Positions 1 to 7,848 of a stretch of 30,822 nucleotides of DNA are shown piece after piece (position 1 is the first letter of the stretch; each line of letters begins with the position of its first letter). Source of the stretch: SZUA-430 sp964561925 (GTDB lineage Bacteria; Pseudomonadota; Alphaproteobacteria; Micropepsales; Micropepsaceae); NCBI GenBank assembly GCA_964561925.1, contig CAZLRW010000041.1, forward strand, positions 1 to 30,822, written 5' to 3'. The position numbers were made by a program, and so were the translations under genes. A model generated the notes under the pieces. That model was given only the letters and a program-made list of their open reading frames with translations. It was not told the origin of the DNA and made no database searches.

Positions 1-79
1 CGCATTGGGCCATTCGAAGGGCCTCCGCCACGAGCCATTGTGGTGTGATGCGTATCGGCCACTATATCTATTTCTTTTT

Positions 80-105
80 GTTCTATATTTGTTCTATTTT
101 TGAAC
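80..105. promoter_or_regulatory. LexA-type operator (SOS box), three half-sites
   Basis: The sequence shows GTTC at 80-83, exactly seven bases, GTTC at 91-94, exactly seven bases, then GAAC at 102-105. The direct repeat GTTC-N7-GTTC is the established LexA-binding consensus of Alphaproteobacteria. The regular spacing of a third, inverted half-site makes chance less likely. It lies about 240 bases before mraZ and only 42 bases before a possible minus-strand start at 38, so it more likely controls a divergent gene outside the window than mraZ itself. No binding data are available; this is a motif call. Confidence 0.55.
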
Positions 106-172
106 ATCGACGATCATGAGCCACCTTGGACTGTTGAACGAAGTCTAAATCATTGAATTTCCAAGTAATGCG

Positions 173-201
173 TTGACGCCCACGAGTACCCATGCTATCC
201 C
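173..201 (+). promoter_or_regulatory. Candidate housekeeping promoter for the mraZ operon
   Basis: TTGACGC at 173-179 is followed after 14 bases by GCTATCCC at 194-201. This fits the -35 element and roughly the -10 element of the alphaproteobacterial (Caulobacter-type) sigma-70 consensus TTGACGS-N10-14-GCTANAWC, with two mismatches in the -10 part. Transcription would start near 208, giving a leader of about 135 bases before mraZ. The call rests on motif match and position only. Confidence 0.45.
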
Positions 202-342
202 ATGAACGTCCTGGAGGCGGCATTTTTCCGCCCCCGATGGGTAGGCCTCGGTCCGGGGCAATGTTGCGGTCCGGACACGCGGTTTTGGGGACCAGGTTGT
301 GGCGAACGTCATTTCTCCTTCGTTAAGGCACGGGGTCGCGCG

Positions 343-822
343 ATGAGGCTTGCGCGCCCGTTCCTGTCGACGTTCGTGAACCGGATCGACGCCAAGGGGC
401 GCGTCTCGGTGCCGGCGAAGTTCCGCGAGATATTGGAGTCGCAAGGGGCGCGTACGATCTGGGCACGCACGTCGACCGCCGAGCGGGCGATCGTGGCCGG
501 CGGGCCCGAGTGGATCGCGCATCTGCACAGCCTTGTCGAAGAACACGATCCGTCGAGCGAGATGCACGACGACTTCGCCTATTCGTTTCTCGGGGACACG
601 GTGGAGCTTTCCCTCGATTCGGAAGGGCGCGTGATGTTTCCAGAGATGCTGCTCAGGCATGCGGGCATCGAGGACTCCGCGGCGTTCATCGGGGTCGGCA
701 ATTGTTTCGAGGTGTGGGAGCCCAAGGCGCTCGACGTGCGCATGCTGCGCGCGCGGCGCGCGACGGCGGAACGGCGCGGCCTGCTGCGCGCGCCGAAGCC
801 GAACGGCGGGGCCGGCTCATGA
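343..822 (+). CDS. mraZ: Transcriptional regulator / division protein MraZ
   Basis: MraZ is a SpoVT/AbrB-fold DNA-binding protein that forms rings and represses the dcw operon promoter in the bacteria studied. The product here is 159 residues, the usual size. The N-terminal half carries the conserved FVNRIDAKGRVSVPAKFRE segment (about residues 11-29), and the second AbrB-like half repeats the pattern as LSLDSEGRVMFPE. The frame is open further upstream, but the start at 343 places the conserved FLSTFVNR block at the usual distance from the N-terminus. Its stop overlaps the rsmH start (ATGA). It is the first gene of the cluster. Clear TGGG-type MraZ boxes were not seen upstream. Confidence 0.95.
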   Translation: MRLARPFLSTFVNRIDAKGRVSVPAKFREILESQGARTIWARTSTAERAIVAGGPEWIAHLHSLVEEHDPSSEMHDDFAYSFLGDTVELSLDSEGRVMFPEMLLRHAGIEDSAAFIGVGNCFEVWEPKALDVRMLRARRATAERRGLLRAPKPNGGAGS

Positions 823-1808
823 GCGAGACGACGCATGTTTCGGTGATGCTGCAGGAAGTCGCCGCGGCGCTCAGTCCGCGCGACGGCGAGACCATGGTCG
901 ACGGCACGTTCGGCGGCGGCGGCTATGCGCGCGCATTGTTGAAGGCCGCGCGTTGTTCGGTGATCGGGATCGACCGCGATCCGCAGGCGATCGCGCGGGC
1001 GGCTTCGATCGTGCGCGAGTTTCCGGGGCGGCTCACGCTGGTGCAAGGACCGTTCGGCGCGATGCAGGAACTGCTCACGGGCAAAGGCGTCGAGGCTGTC
1101 GACGGCATCGCGCTCGATCTCGGCGTGTCGTCGGATCAGCTCGAGACGGCCGAACGCGGATTCTCGTTCCAGCTCGACGGGCCGCTCGACATGCGCATGG
1201 GTTCGACCGGCATTTCGGCCGAAGGCATCGTCAACACCTATAGCGAGCAGGCGCTCGCCGGCATCTTCTACGGCTACGGCGAGGAAGAGCGCAGCCACGC
1301 GATCGCGCGCGCGATCGTCGCCGCGCGGGCGAAGGCGCCGATCACGCGCACGCTCGAGCTTGCCAACATTTGCGCGAAGGCGATCGGGCGCGCGGCGAAC
1401 GGCATTCACCCGGCGACGCGCACGTTTCAGGCGCTGCGCATCTATGTGAACGACGAATTGGGCGAGCTTGCGCGCGGGCTTGCCGCGGCCGAGCAGTTGC
1501 TGAAACCTGGCGGGCGGCTGGCTATCGTGTCGTTTCATTCGCTCGAAGACCGCATGGTGAAGCGGTTTCTGCAGGAGCGGTCGGGCCGCGTGGTTCACGC
1601 GTCGCGCCATCTGCCGCCGAAGCTTTCGAACGGGCCGCAGGCGTCGTTCGAGGTGACGACGAAGCGCGCGATCGTGGCTTCGAAGCAAGAGATCTTGCGC
1701 AACCCGCGCGCGCGTTCGGCGAAATTGCGCGCGGCGATCCGCACCTCCGCGCCTGCGATTCCGTTCGACGCGATCAAGGCGGGCGTGCTGCCGGAGATGC
1801 GCGTATGA
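819..1808 (+). CDS. rsmH: 16S rRNA (cytosine1402-N4)-methyltransferase RsmH
   Basis: RsmH (MraW) uses S-adenosylmethionine to N4-methylate C1402 in the 16S rRNA P site. The product is 329 residues, within the family range. Visible signatures are the SAM-binding glycine-rich loop GTFGGGGY (residues 29-36), the acidic IGIDRDP strand end (49-55), DLGVSS (100-105), the ERGFSF...GPLDMRM block (112-127), HPATRTFQALRIYVNDEL, and the C-terminal IVSFHSLEDRMVKRF motif. The ATG at 819 overlaps the mraZ stop by four bases and its own stop overlaps the ftsL start in the same way, so translational coupling is likely. A longer open frame exists upstream but would run through mraZ in another frame and is rejected. 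Confidence 0.97.
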   Translation: MSETTHVSVMLQEVAAALSPRDGETMVDGTFGGGGYARALLKAARCSVIGIDRDPQAIARAASIVREFPGRLTLVQGPFGAMQELLTGKGVEAVDGIALDLGVSSDQLETAERGFSFQLDGPLDMRMGSTGISAEGIVNTYSEQALAGIFYGYGEEERSHAIARAIVAARAKAPITRTLELANICAKAIGRAANGIHPATRTFQALRIYVNDELGELARGLAAAEQLLKPGGRLAIVSFHSLEDRMVKRFLQERSGRVVHASRHLPPKLSNGPQASFEVTTKRAIVASKQEILRNPRARSAKLRAAIRTSAPAIPFDAIKAGVLPEMRV

Positions 1809-2194
1809 TCCGGTTCGTCAGCGCCGTCAGCGTCACGTTGCTCGTGCTCGTGAGTTTCGAGCTCTACAACGGCGTGCAGCGCGGCAAGGCGCAAGAACAA
1901 ACGCTTTCCGATCTCGGCACGCAGATCGCGCGCGAGCGCGAAGCGATCCGCGTTTTGAAGGCGGAGTGGAGTTTTCTCAATCAGCCGGAACGGTTGCAGG
2001 CGCTGGCGCGGCGCCACTTGCCGCTGACGCAAACGGGCGCGTCGCAAATCGTGGTGCCCGCCTCGCTGCCGCTGCGCGACGGCGGACCCCAAGCGGCGTC
2101 GCCGGTGATCGAGGCGGCCGAGCTGCCACAGCGCATCGTGCGCGATGCGCCGTTGCCGCGTCCAAAACCGATCGAGCAGGGGAACGCACCGTGA
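1805..2194 (+). CDS. ftsL: Cell division protein FtsL
   Basis: FtsL is a short bitopic inner-membrane protein that joins FtsB and FtsQ in the divisome and helps activate FtsW/FtsI. The 129-residue product has a very short cytoplasmic N-terminus, one hydrophobic helix at about residues 3-20, then a charged heptad-rich region (about 22-70, AQEQTLSDLGTQIAREREAI and following) typical of the FtsL coiled coil, and a proline-rich tail. FtsL sequences are poorly conserved, so the call rests on topology, size and the fixed rsmH-ftsL-ftsI order. The start overlaps the rsmH stop (ATGA) and the end overlaps the GTG of ftsI. Confidence 0.9.
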   Translation: MIRFVSAVSVTLLVLVSFELYNGVQRGKAQEQTLSDLGTQIAREREAIRVLKAEWSFLNQPERLQALARRHLPLTQTGASQIVVPASLPLRDGGPQAASPVIEAAELPQRIVRDAPLPRPKPIEQGNAP

Positions 2195-3870
2195 CGCGCG
2201 ACGAACGGATCACGCTCGACGGTGCGGCAAAGGCCGCGATGGAGCGTACGCGCAGCCGTCTCAACATCGCCGCGATCGCGTTCGGCGTCGTGTTCGCGGT
2301 GCTGTTCGGCCGGCTCGTGGAGGTGACGATGCTGCGCGAAGGCATGGCGCGCAAGATCGTGCGGGCGGAGAACGACATCTCGTTCTTTCGCGCCGACATC
2401 GTCGACCGCAACGGCGAGATTCTCGCGACCGACTTACAGGCGGCGTCGCTCTATGCGGATGCGCGGGTGATTTGGGATCCGGCCGAAGCCGCACATGCAC
2501 TTGCGGGCGAGCTGCCGGGACTGAATGCCGAAGCGCTGACGAAGCGGCTCGCCTCGCGCCAAGCGTTCGTGTGGGTCCGGCGGAACGTGACGCCGCGCCA
2601 ACAGGAGGCGGTGAACAAGCTCGGCATTCCGGGGCTGGCGTTTCGGGCCGAGCCCCGGCGCGTTTATCCGAACGGGCGCACGGCGGCGCATGCGCTCGGC
2701 TACGTCAATGTCGACAATCACGGGCTTGCCGGCGTCGAGCGCGGCGCGGAAGAGTTGATCCTCGAAAAGCGCAACAAAGGCGGGGTCGTCGAGTTGTCGC
2801 TCGATCTGCGCGTGCAACACGCGCTTCAGGACGAGCTTGCGGGTGCGGTCGCCGCATTCCAGGCGAAGGGGGCGGCGGGCATCGTGCTCGACGTCACCAG
2901 CGGCGAGGTGCTCGCGCTGGCGTCGCTGCCCGACTTCGATCCGAACGAGCCGGGCGAAGCGGCGAAGGACGCGCTGTTCAACCGCGCGACCTTGGGCGTC
3001 TTCGAGATGGGCTCGACCTTCAAGATTTTCTCAACCGCGATGGCGCTCGACACGCAGAAGGTAACGTTCGCAAGCCAGTTCGACGCAACCAGTCCCATCA
3101 CGCACGGACGCTTCACGATTTCGGACTTCCATCCGGAGAACCGCGTGCTGAGCGTGCCGGAAGTCTTCGTCCACTCCTCGAACATCGGCACGGCGAAGAT
3201 GGCGCTCGAGGTGGGGACGAACGTGCAGAAGGCCTATCTCGCGAAGATGGGGCTCTTGATGCCGGTCGCGAGCGAGATCAAAGAGACGGGTACGCCGATC
3301 GCTCCCAAGACGTGGGGCGAGCTCGAGACGATGACGGTGTCCTACGGGCACGGGATCGCGATCACGCCGATGCATGTGGCGACGGCGAGTGCGGCGCTCG
3401 TCAACGGCGGCAAGCTGGTGAAGCCGACGTTCGTCAAACGCGAGGCGGGCACCGTAGTGCCGTTCACACGCGTGGTGAGCGAGCAGACGAGCGCCCAGAT
3501 GCGCGATCTTTTGCGCCTGGCCGTGACGCAGGGCACTGGATCGAAGGCCGATGTGCCGGGCTATCCTGTGGGCGGCAAGACGGGCACGGCGGAAAAGGCG
3601 ACCGGCGGCGACTATGCGCCCAAGAGGCTGTTGTCTTCGTTCGTCGGCGTGTTTCCGGCACGTGCGCCGTCCTATTTGGTGCTGATCATGCTCGACGAAC
3701 CACAGGGCAATGAGACGACGGAAGGCTTCGCCACGGCGGGCTGGACCGCGGCCCCGACGGCAGGCAAAGTGATCGCGCGCATTGCGCCGATGCTGAACGT
3801 TCCCGTTACCCCCGCCGGCAACGAGCCGCGGCCTCCCACCACCATGGCATCGTACGAGGATCTGCATTGA
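2191..3870 (+). CDS. ftsI: Septal transpeptidase FtsI (penicillin-binding protein 3)
   Basis: This class B penicillin-binding protein cross-links septal peptidoglycan in the periplasm. The 559-residue product has one N-terminal membrane helix (about residues 24-45), a dimerisation/pedestal domain starting with FFRADIVDRNGEILA, and a transpeptidase domain with all three catalytic motifs: S275-T-F-K278 (acyl-accepting serine and general-base lysine), S329-S-N331, and K463-T-G465 followed by TA. The GTG start overlaps the ftsL stop (GTGA), with a GGGGA ribosome site just before it; an ATG at 2239 would remove only 16 residues and is the alternative. The stop lies four bases before murE. Confidence 0.97.
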   Translation: MTRDERITLDGAAKAAMERTRSRLNIAAIAFGVVFAVLFGRLVEVTMLREGMARKIVRAENDISFFRADIVDRNGEILATDLQAASLYADARVIWDPAEAAHALAGELPGLNAEALTKRLASRQAFVWVRRNVTPRQQEAVNKLGIPGLAFRAEPRRVYPNGRTAAHALGYVNVDNHGLAGVERGAEELILEKRNKGGVVELSLDLRVQHALQDELAGAVAAFQAKGAAGIVLDVTSGEVLALASLPDFDPNEPGEAAKDALFNRATLGVFEMGSTFKIFSTAMALDTQKVTFASQFDATSPITHGRFTISDFHPENRVLSVPEVFVHSSNIGTAKMALEVGTNVQKAYLAKMGLLMPVASEIKETGTPIAPKTWGELETMTVSYGHGIAITPMHVATASAALVNGGKLVKPTFVKREAGTVVPFTRVVSEQTSAQMRDLLRLAVTQGTGSKADVPGYPVGGKTGTAEKATGGDYAPKRLLSSFVGVFPARAPSYLVLIMLDEPQGNETTEGFATAGWTAAPTAGKVIARIAPMLNVPVTPAGNEPRPPTTMASYEDLH

Positions 3871-3874
3871 GCCC

Positions 3875-5326
3875 ATGCGTCTCAGCGCGCTCGCCAACGT
3901 TGCCGCGACCGGACCCGATCCGGAGATCACAGGGATTACCGCCGACAGCCGCGCGGTGAAGCCCGGCTATCTGTTCGCGGCGTTGCCCGGCGCGAAGGCG
4001 GACGGGGCGGCGTTCGTCGCCGATGCGATCGCCAAGGGTGCGATCGCGGTGCTTGGCGGGGAAGCGTTGCGCGACCGCACCGGAGCAACCGCAAGCGTCA
4101 TCGACTTCAATCCGCGCCAGCGCCTTGCGCAGATGGCTGCGCGATTTCATGCGCCGCAGCCTGCGAACGTCGTCGCGGTGACGGGAACGAACGGCAAGAC
4201 GTCGGTGGCCTCGTTCGTGCGCCAGATTTGGGCGGCGCTCGGGTACAAGGCCGCAAGCTTCGGGACGGTGGGTGTCGTGGCGCCTTCGGGCACGAAGGCG
4301 CTTAGCCTGACGACACCCGATCCGGTAGAGATTCATCGGCTGCTTGCCGAACTTGCGACGGAAGGCGTCGATCATGTTGCATTCGAGGCGTCGAGCATCG
4401 GCCTTGCTCAGTATCGCACCGACGGCGTCGCCCTGAAGGCGGCGGCTTTCACGAACCTGACGCGCGATCATCTCGACTATCACGAGACGTTCGAGGCGTA
4501 CGAGCAAGCGAAATTGCGTCTGTTCGCCGAAGTTGTGCCGCCCGGCGGCGTCGCCGTGATCAATGCGGACTCGCCGTCGGCGCCCGCGTTTGTCGAGGTC
4601 GCAAAGGCGCGCGCGCAGCGTTTGATCACGACAGGCGAGTCCGAAACTGCGGCCTTGCGCATCGTTTCGCGCGCGCCGCGCGGCGACGGGCAGGTTCTGT
4701 CGGTCGCGTGGGATGGGCGCGGGTACGACGTGGTGCTGCCGCTGGCCGGTGCGTTTCAGGCGTCGAATGCGATTGTGGCTGCCGGTTTGGTGCTTGGGCT
4801 CGATGCGAATCCCGGGCGCGTGTTCGAAACGCTTGCGCAGTTGCGCGGTGCGCCGGGACGGCTCGAGAAAATCGGAACCAACGTGCACGGTGCGCCGGTC
4901 TACGTGGACTATGCGCACACGCCGGATGCTCTGGAGACGGTGCTGAAGGCGCTGAGGCCGCATACGGACGGGCGACTGTGGGTCGTGTTCGGCTGCGGTG
5001 GCGACCGCGATCCGGGCAAGCGGCCGCTGATGGGCGAGGCGGCTGCGACGTTCGCGGATCGGGTGATCGTGACCGACGACAATCCGCGTACGGAGGATGC
5101 GGCGGCGATCCGCGCGGCGGTGATGAAGGGCGCGGCCGGCGCTGCCGAGATCGGCGACCGTGCGCGCGCCATCGAGACGGCCGTCGCGTCGGCGCTGGCA
5201 GGTGACGTCGTCGTCATTGCCGGCAAGGGACACGAGAGCGGGCAGATCGTCGGGCGCGAGGTGCGGCCCTTCAACGACGCCGAAGAAGCGCGGACCGCGA
5301 TTGCGCGCACGCGGGGAGGCGGGTGA
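3875..5326 (+). CDS. murE: UDP-MurNAc-L-Ala-D-Glu:meso-diaminopimelate ligase MurE
   Basis: MurE is the cytoplasmic ATP-dependent ligase that adds the third residue of the peptidoglycan stem peptide. The 483-residue product has the three Mur ligase domains: an N-terminal UDP-binding domain with the ITADSRAVKPGYLFAA block, the ATP-binding domain with TGTNGKTS (103-110), NLTRDHLDYH and the AFEASSIGL strand, and a C-terminal domain with DYAHTPDALE. The DNPR motif at 402-405 is the established marker for selecting meso-diaminopimelate rather than lysine. It starts four bases after ftsI and its TGA overlaps the murF ATG by one base. Confidence 0.97.
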   Translation: MRLSALANVAATGPDPEITGITADSRAVKPGYLFAALPGAKADGAAFVADAIAKGAIAVLGGEALRDRTGATASVIDFNPRQRLAQMAARFHAPQPANVVAVTGTNGKTSVASFVRQIWAALGYKAASFGTVGVVAPSGTKALSLTTPDPVEIHRLLAELATEGVDHVAFEASSIGLAQYRTDGVALKAAAFTNLTRDHLDYHETFEAYEQAKLRLFAEVVPPGGVAVINADSPSAPAFVEVAKARAQRLITTGESETAALRIVSRAPRGDGQVLSVAWDGRGYDVVLPLAGAFQASNAIVAAGLVLGLDANPGRVFETLAQLRGAPGRLEKIGTNVHGAPVYVDYAHTPDALETVLKALRPHTDGRLWVVFGCGGDRDPGKRPLMGEAAATFADRVIVTDDNPRTEDAAAIRAAVMKGAAGAAEIGDRARAIETAVASALAGDVVVIAGKGHESGQIVGREVRPFNDAEEARTAIARTRGGG

Positions 5327-6723
5327 TGAACGCGCTTTGGACGGTCAAGGAGGTTGCGGCGGCGACCGGCGGCCAGGCTGCCGGCGACGGCGAGATCAAG
5401 GGCGTCTCGATCGACACGCGGACGCTGCAGCCGGGCGATTTGTTCGTCGCGCTCAAAGACGTGCGCGACGGGCACGAGTTCGTGGGCGATGCCGTCGCGA
5501 AGGGAGCCACTGCGGCGCTCGTCGCGCGCGATGTCACGGGCGTTTCCGGCGACAAGCTCATTCATGTGCGCGACGTGCAGGCGGGGCTGGAAGCGTTGGG
5601 CCGCGCGCGGCGCGCGGCGGTGGGCGCGCGCGTTGCCGCCGTCACGGGCAGTGTCGGCAAGACGAGCACGAAAGAGGCGTTGCGCCATCTCCTGGAGCTG
5701 CAGGGGCGCACGCATGCGTCGGCGGCGTCCTACAACAATCTGTGGGGTGTGCCGCTGTCGTTGGCACGGATGCCGCGCGATGCGCAGTACGGCGTCTTCG
5801 AAATCGGCATGAACCATGCGGGCGAGATCACGCCGCTGACGGCGCAGGTGCGCCCGCACGTGGCGATCGTGACCATGGTGGCGGCGGTCCACCTTGAGCA
5901 TTTCGATTCCATCGCGGGCATCGCCGACGCGAAGGGGGAGATTTTCTCCGGCCTCGAGCCAGGCGGCATTGCCGTGATCAACGGCGATCTCGAATGGACG
6001 GAGCGGCTCAGAGGTCACGCAGCGAAGGCCAAGCCCCAGCGCGTGGTGACGTATGGGCGTGCCGCCGGCGCCGATTTCAGGCTTCTGCACGCGGATTTGG
6101 GCGAGCAGTCGTCAGAGGTGCGCGCGGAATTGTTCGGCAAACCGGTGACCTATCGCGTCGGTGCGCCGGGCGAGCATTGGGTTACGAACAGCCTCGGCGT
6201 GCTGGCGGTGATCGCGATGTTGGGCGGCGACGTCGAACGTGCGGCGCACGACATGACTTCGCTGAGTGCGCTCGCGGGGCGCGGGGCGCGCGAGCGAATT
6301 ACCTTGCGCAACGGTGCGTTCGAATTGATCGACGAGAGCTACAACGCCAATCCGCTGTCCATGGCGGCCGCGATCGCGACGTTGGGCCGGGCCGTTCCTG
6401 GGGCGGGCGGCCGGCGCATCGCGGTTCTGGGCGACATGCTGGAACTCGGGCCCACGGCGGGCGCCTTGCACGCGGGTCTTGCCGCGCCGCTCGCCGAACA
6501 CAAGATCGATGCCGTTTTCGCCAGCGGTCCGTTGATGCACCAATTGTGGGAGGCGATTGCAGCGGAGCGGCGCGGCGGCTATGCAGCGACATCGGCGGAG
6601 ATCGCCGAGGCCGTCGCGCGCGAGATCAAAAGCGGGGACATCGTGATGATCAAGGGTTCCTACGGTTCCAAGATGCGCGTCGTGGTCGAGGCGCTTCGCC
6701 GCCTCGACAGCGCGAAAGCATAA
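5326..6723 (+). CDS. murF: UDP-MurNAc-tripeptide:D-Ala-D-Ala ligase MurF
   Basis: MurF completes the soluble peptidoglycan precursor by adding the D-Ala-D-Ala dipeptide. The 465-residue product shows the ATP loop TGSVGKTS (107-114), YNNLWGVPLSLARM, EIGMNHAGEI, the DESYNANPLSM motif and VLGDMLELG, all characteristic of MurF. The start chosen is the ATG at 5326, which overlaps the murE stop (TGATG) and follows a purine-rich GGGGAGG site at 5313-5319; an in-frame GTG immediately before it would add a single residue. The stop precedes mraY by 14 bases. Confidence 0.96.
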   Translation: MNALWTVKEVAAATGGQAAGDGEIKGVSIDTRTLQPGDLFVALKDVRDGHEFVGDAVAKGATAALVARDVTGVSGDKLIHVRDVQAGLEALGRARRAAVGARVAAVTGSVGKTSTKEALRHLLELQGRTHASAASYNNLWGVPLSLARMPRDAQYGVFEIGMNHAGEITPLTAQVRPHVAIVTMVAAVHLEHFDSIAGIADAKGEIFSGLEPGGIAVINGDLEWTERLRGHAAKAKPQRVVTYGRAAGADFRLLHADLGEQSSEVRAELFGKPVTYRVGAPGEHWVTNSLGVLAVIAMLGGDVERAAHDMTSLSALAGRGARERITLRNGAFELIDESYNANPLSMAAAIATLGRAVPGAGGRRIAVLGDMLELGPTAGALHAGLAAPLAEHKIDAVFASGPLMHQLWEAIAAERRGGYAATSAEIAEAVAREIKSGDIVMIKGSYGSKMRVVVEALRRLDSAKA

Positions 6724-6737
6724 GGCCAGCGATCCCC

Positions 6738-7841
6738 ATGCTCTATTACTTCCTCGTTCCGCTCGCCAACGACTTCCAGATCTTCAACGTGTTCCGGTAC
6801 ATCACGTTCCGCACGGGCGGGGCGATCATGACCGCGCTCATCATCGCGTTCGTCATCGGTCCGCCGCTGATCCGCTGGCTCAAGGTCAAACAGGGCAAGG
6901 GTCAGCCGATCCGCGAAGACGGGCCGCAGCGCCACATCCTGGAGAAGAAGGGCACGCCCACGATGGGCGGGTTCATGATCCTGATCGCGCTCACAGTCTC
7001 GACGCTTCTTTGGGCGGACTTGCGCAATCTCTATGTGTGGGTCGTACTCGGCGTCACGCTCGGGTTCGGCTTGCTGGGCTTTTGGGACGATTTTCTGAAG
7101 GTGACGAAGCGTTCGCCCGACGGCGTGTCGGGACGCTTCAAGCTGATCGTTCAGGCGGCGATTTCGATCGTGGCCGTGCTCACGATCATGGAGCTGCATC
7201 GCACGCTGCCCGGCGGCGTCGGCCTTTCGGGTTCGGTCGCCGTGCCGTTCATCAAGGATTTCCTGCTGCCGCTCGGGCCGGTGTTCGTTCTCTTCGGCGC
7301 GTTCATCATCGTGGGAGCGTCGAATGCGGTGAACCTGACCGACGGACTCGACGGGCTGGCGATCGTGCCGGTGATGATCGCGGCGCTCACGTTCGGCGTC
7401 TTCGCCTACATCGTCGGGCGCATCGACTATACGACCTATCTGCAGATTCACTTCGTGCCGGGCACCGGCGAACTTGCGATCCTGTGCGGGGCGATGCTGG
7501 GCGCGGGGCTGGGGTTTCTTTGGTACAACGCGCCGCCGGCGATGGTGTTCATGGGCGACACCGGATCGCTTGCGCTGGGCGGCATGCTCGGGACCATGGC
7601 GGTCGCGATCAAGCATGAGATCGTGCTCGGCATCGTGGGCGGGCTCTTCGTGCTCGAAGCCGTCTCCGTCATGATCCAGGTAATTTCGTTCAAGCTGACC
7701 GGCAAGCGCGTCTTCAAGATGGCGCCGATCCATCATCACTTCGAACAGATGGGTTGGCGCGAACCTACGATCGTCATTCGCTTTTGGATCATCGCGGTCA
7801 TCCTCGCCCTGATCGGGCTTGCAACGCTCAAGATCAGGTGA
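6738..7841 (+). CDS. mraY: Phospho-MurNAc-pentapeptide translocase MraY
   Basis: MraY transfers phospho-MurNAc-pentapeptide onto undecaprenyl phosphate, making lipid I at the cytoplasmic face of the inner membrane. The 367-residue product is highly hydrophobic with about ten membrane segments. Diagnostic elements are GTPTMGGFM (72-80), the GFWDDFLK loop with the Asp pair 117-118, NLTDGLDG (199-206), FMGDTGS (271-277, catalytic-site aspartate 274) and the histidine cluster in MAPIHHHFE (His 332-334). The start at 6738 gives the usual short N-terminus with MLYYFLVPLA. A possible weak ribosome site (AAGG) lies 12 bases before it, so coupling to murF is plausible. Confidence 0.97.
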   Translation: MLYYFLVPLANDFQIFNVFRYITFRTGGAIMTALIIAFVIGPPLIRWLKVKQGKGQPIREDGPQRHILEKKGTPTMGGFMILIALTVSTLLWADLRNLYVWVVLGVTLGFGLLGFWDDFLKVTKRSPDGVSGRFKLIVQAAISIVAVLTIMELHRTLPGGVGLSGSVAVPFIKDFLLPLGPVFVLFGAFIIVGASNAVNLTDGLDGLAIVPVMIAALTFGVFAYIVGRIDYTTYLQIHFVPGTGELAILCGAMLGAGLGFLWYNAPPAMVFMGDTGSLALGGMLGTMAVAIKHEIVLGIVGGLFVLEAVSVMIQVISFKLTGKRVFKMAPIHHHFEQMGWREPTIVIRFWIIAVILALIGLATLKIR

Positions 7842-7848
7842 CGCGCCG

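Larger units (their letters stand above)
1..342. other. Non-coding region upstream of mraZ
   Basis: I see no convincing complete gene here. The stretch around 61-110 is strongly AT-rich compared with the rest of the window and holds a LexA-like operator. Positions 173-201 hold a promoter candidate for mraZ, and 249-274 hold two direct copies of CGGTCCGG spaced 18 bases start to start. A minus-strand reading frame opens at the ATG at 38-36 and runs off the left edge; it could be the start of a divergent gene but only about 12 codons are visible. The mraZ frame stays open upstream to 202, but family alignment argues for the start at 343. Confidence 0.7.

Noticed and set aside
231..305. Classical MraZ boxes (TGGG repeats with about ten-base period)
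   Set aside because: Isolated TGGG-like strings occur but not at regular spacing; only the CGGTCCGG direct repeat is regular.
202..342. Upstream extension of mraZ
   Set aside because: The frame is open but the 47 extra residues do not resemble MraZ; the conserved N-terminus begins just after the start at 343.
3806..5233. 475-codon minus-strand open frame opposite murE
   Set aside because: It is a GC-driven shadow of murE: Arg- and His-rich, no domain, and the plus-strand gene has full motif support.
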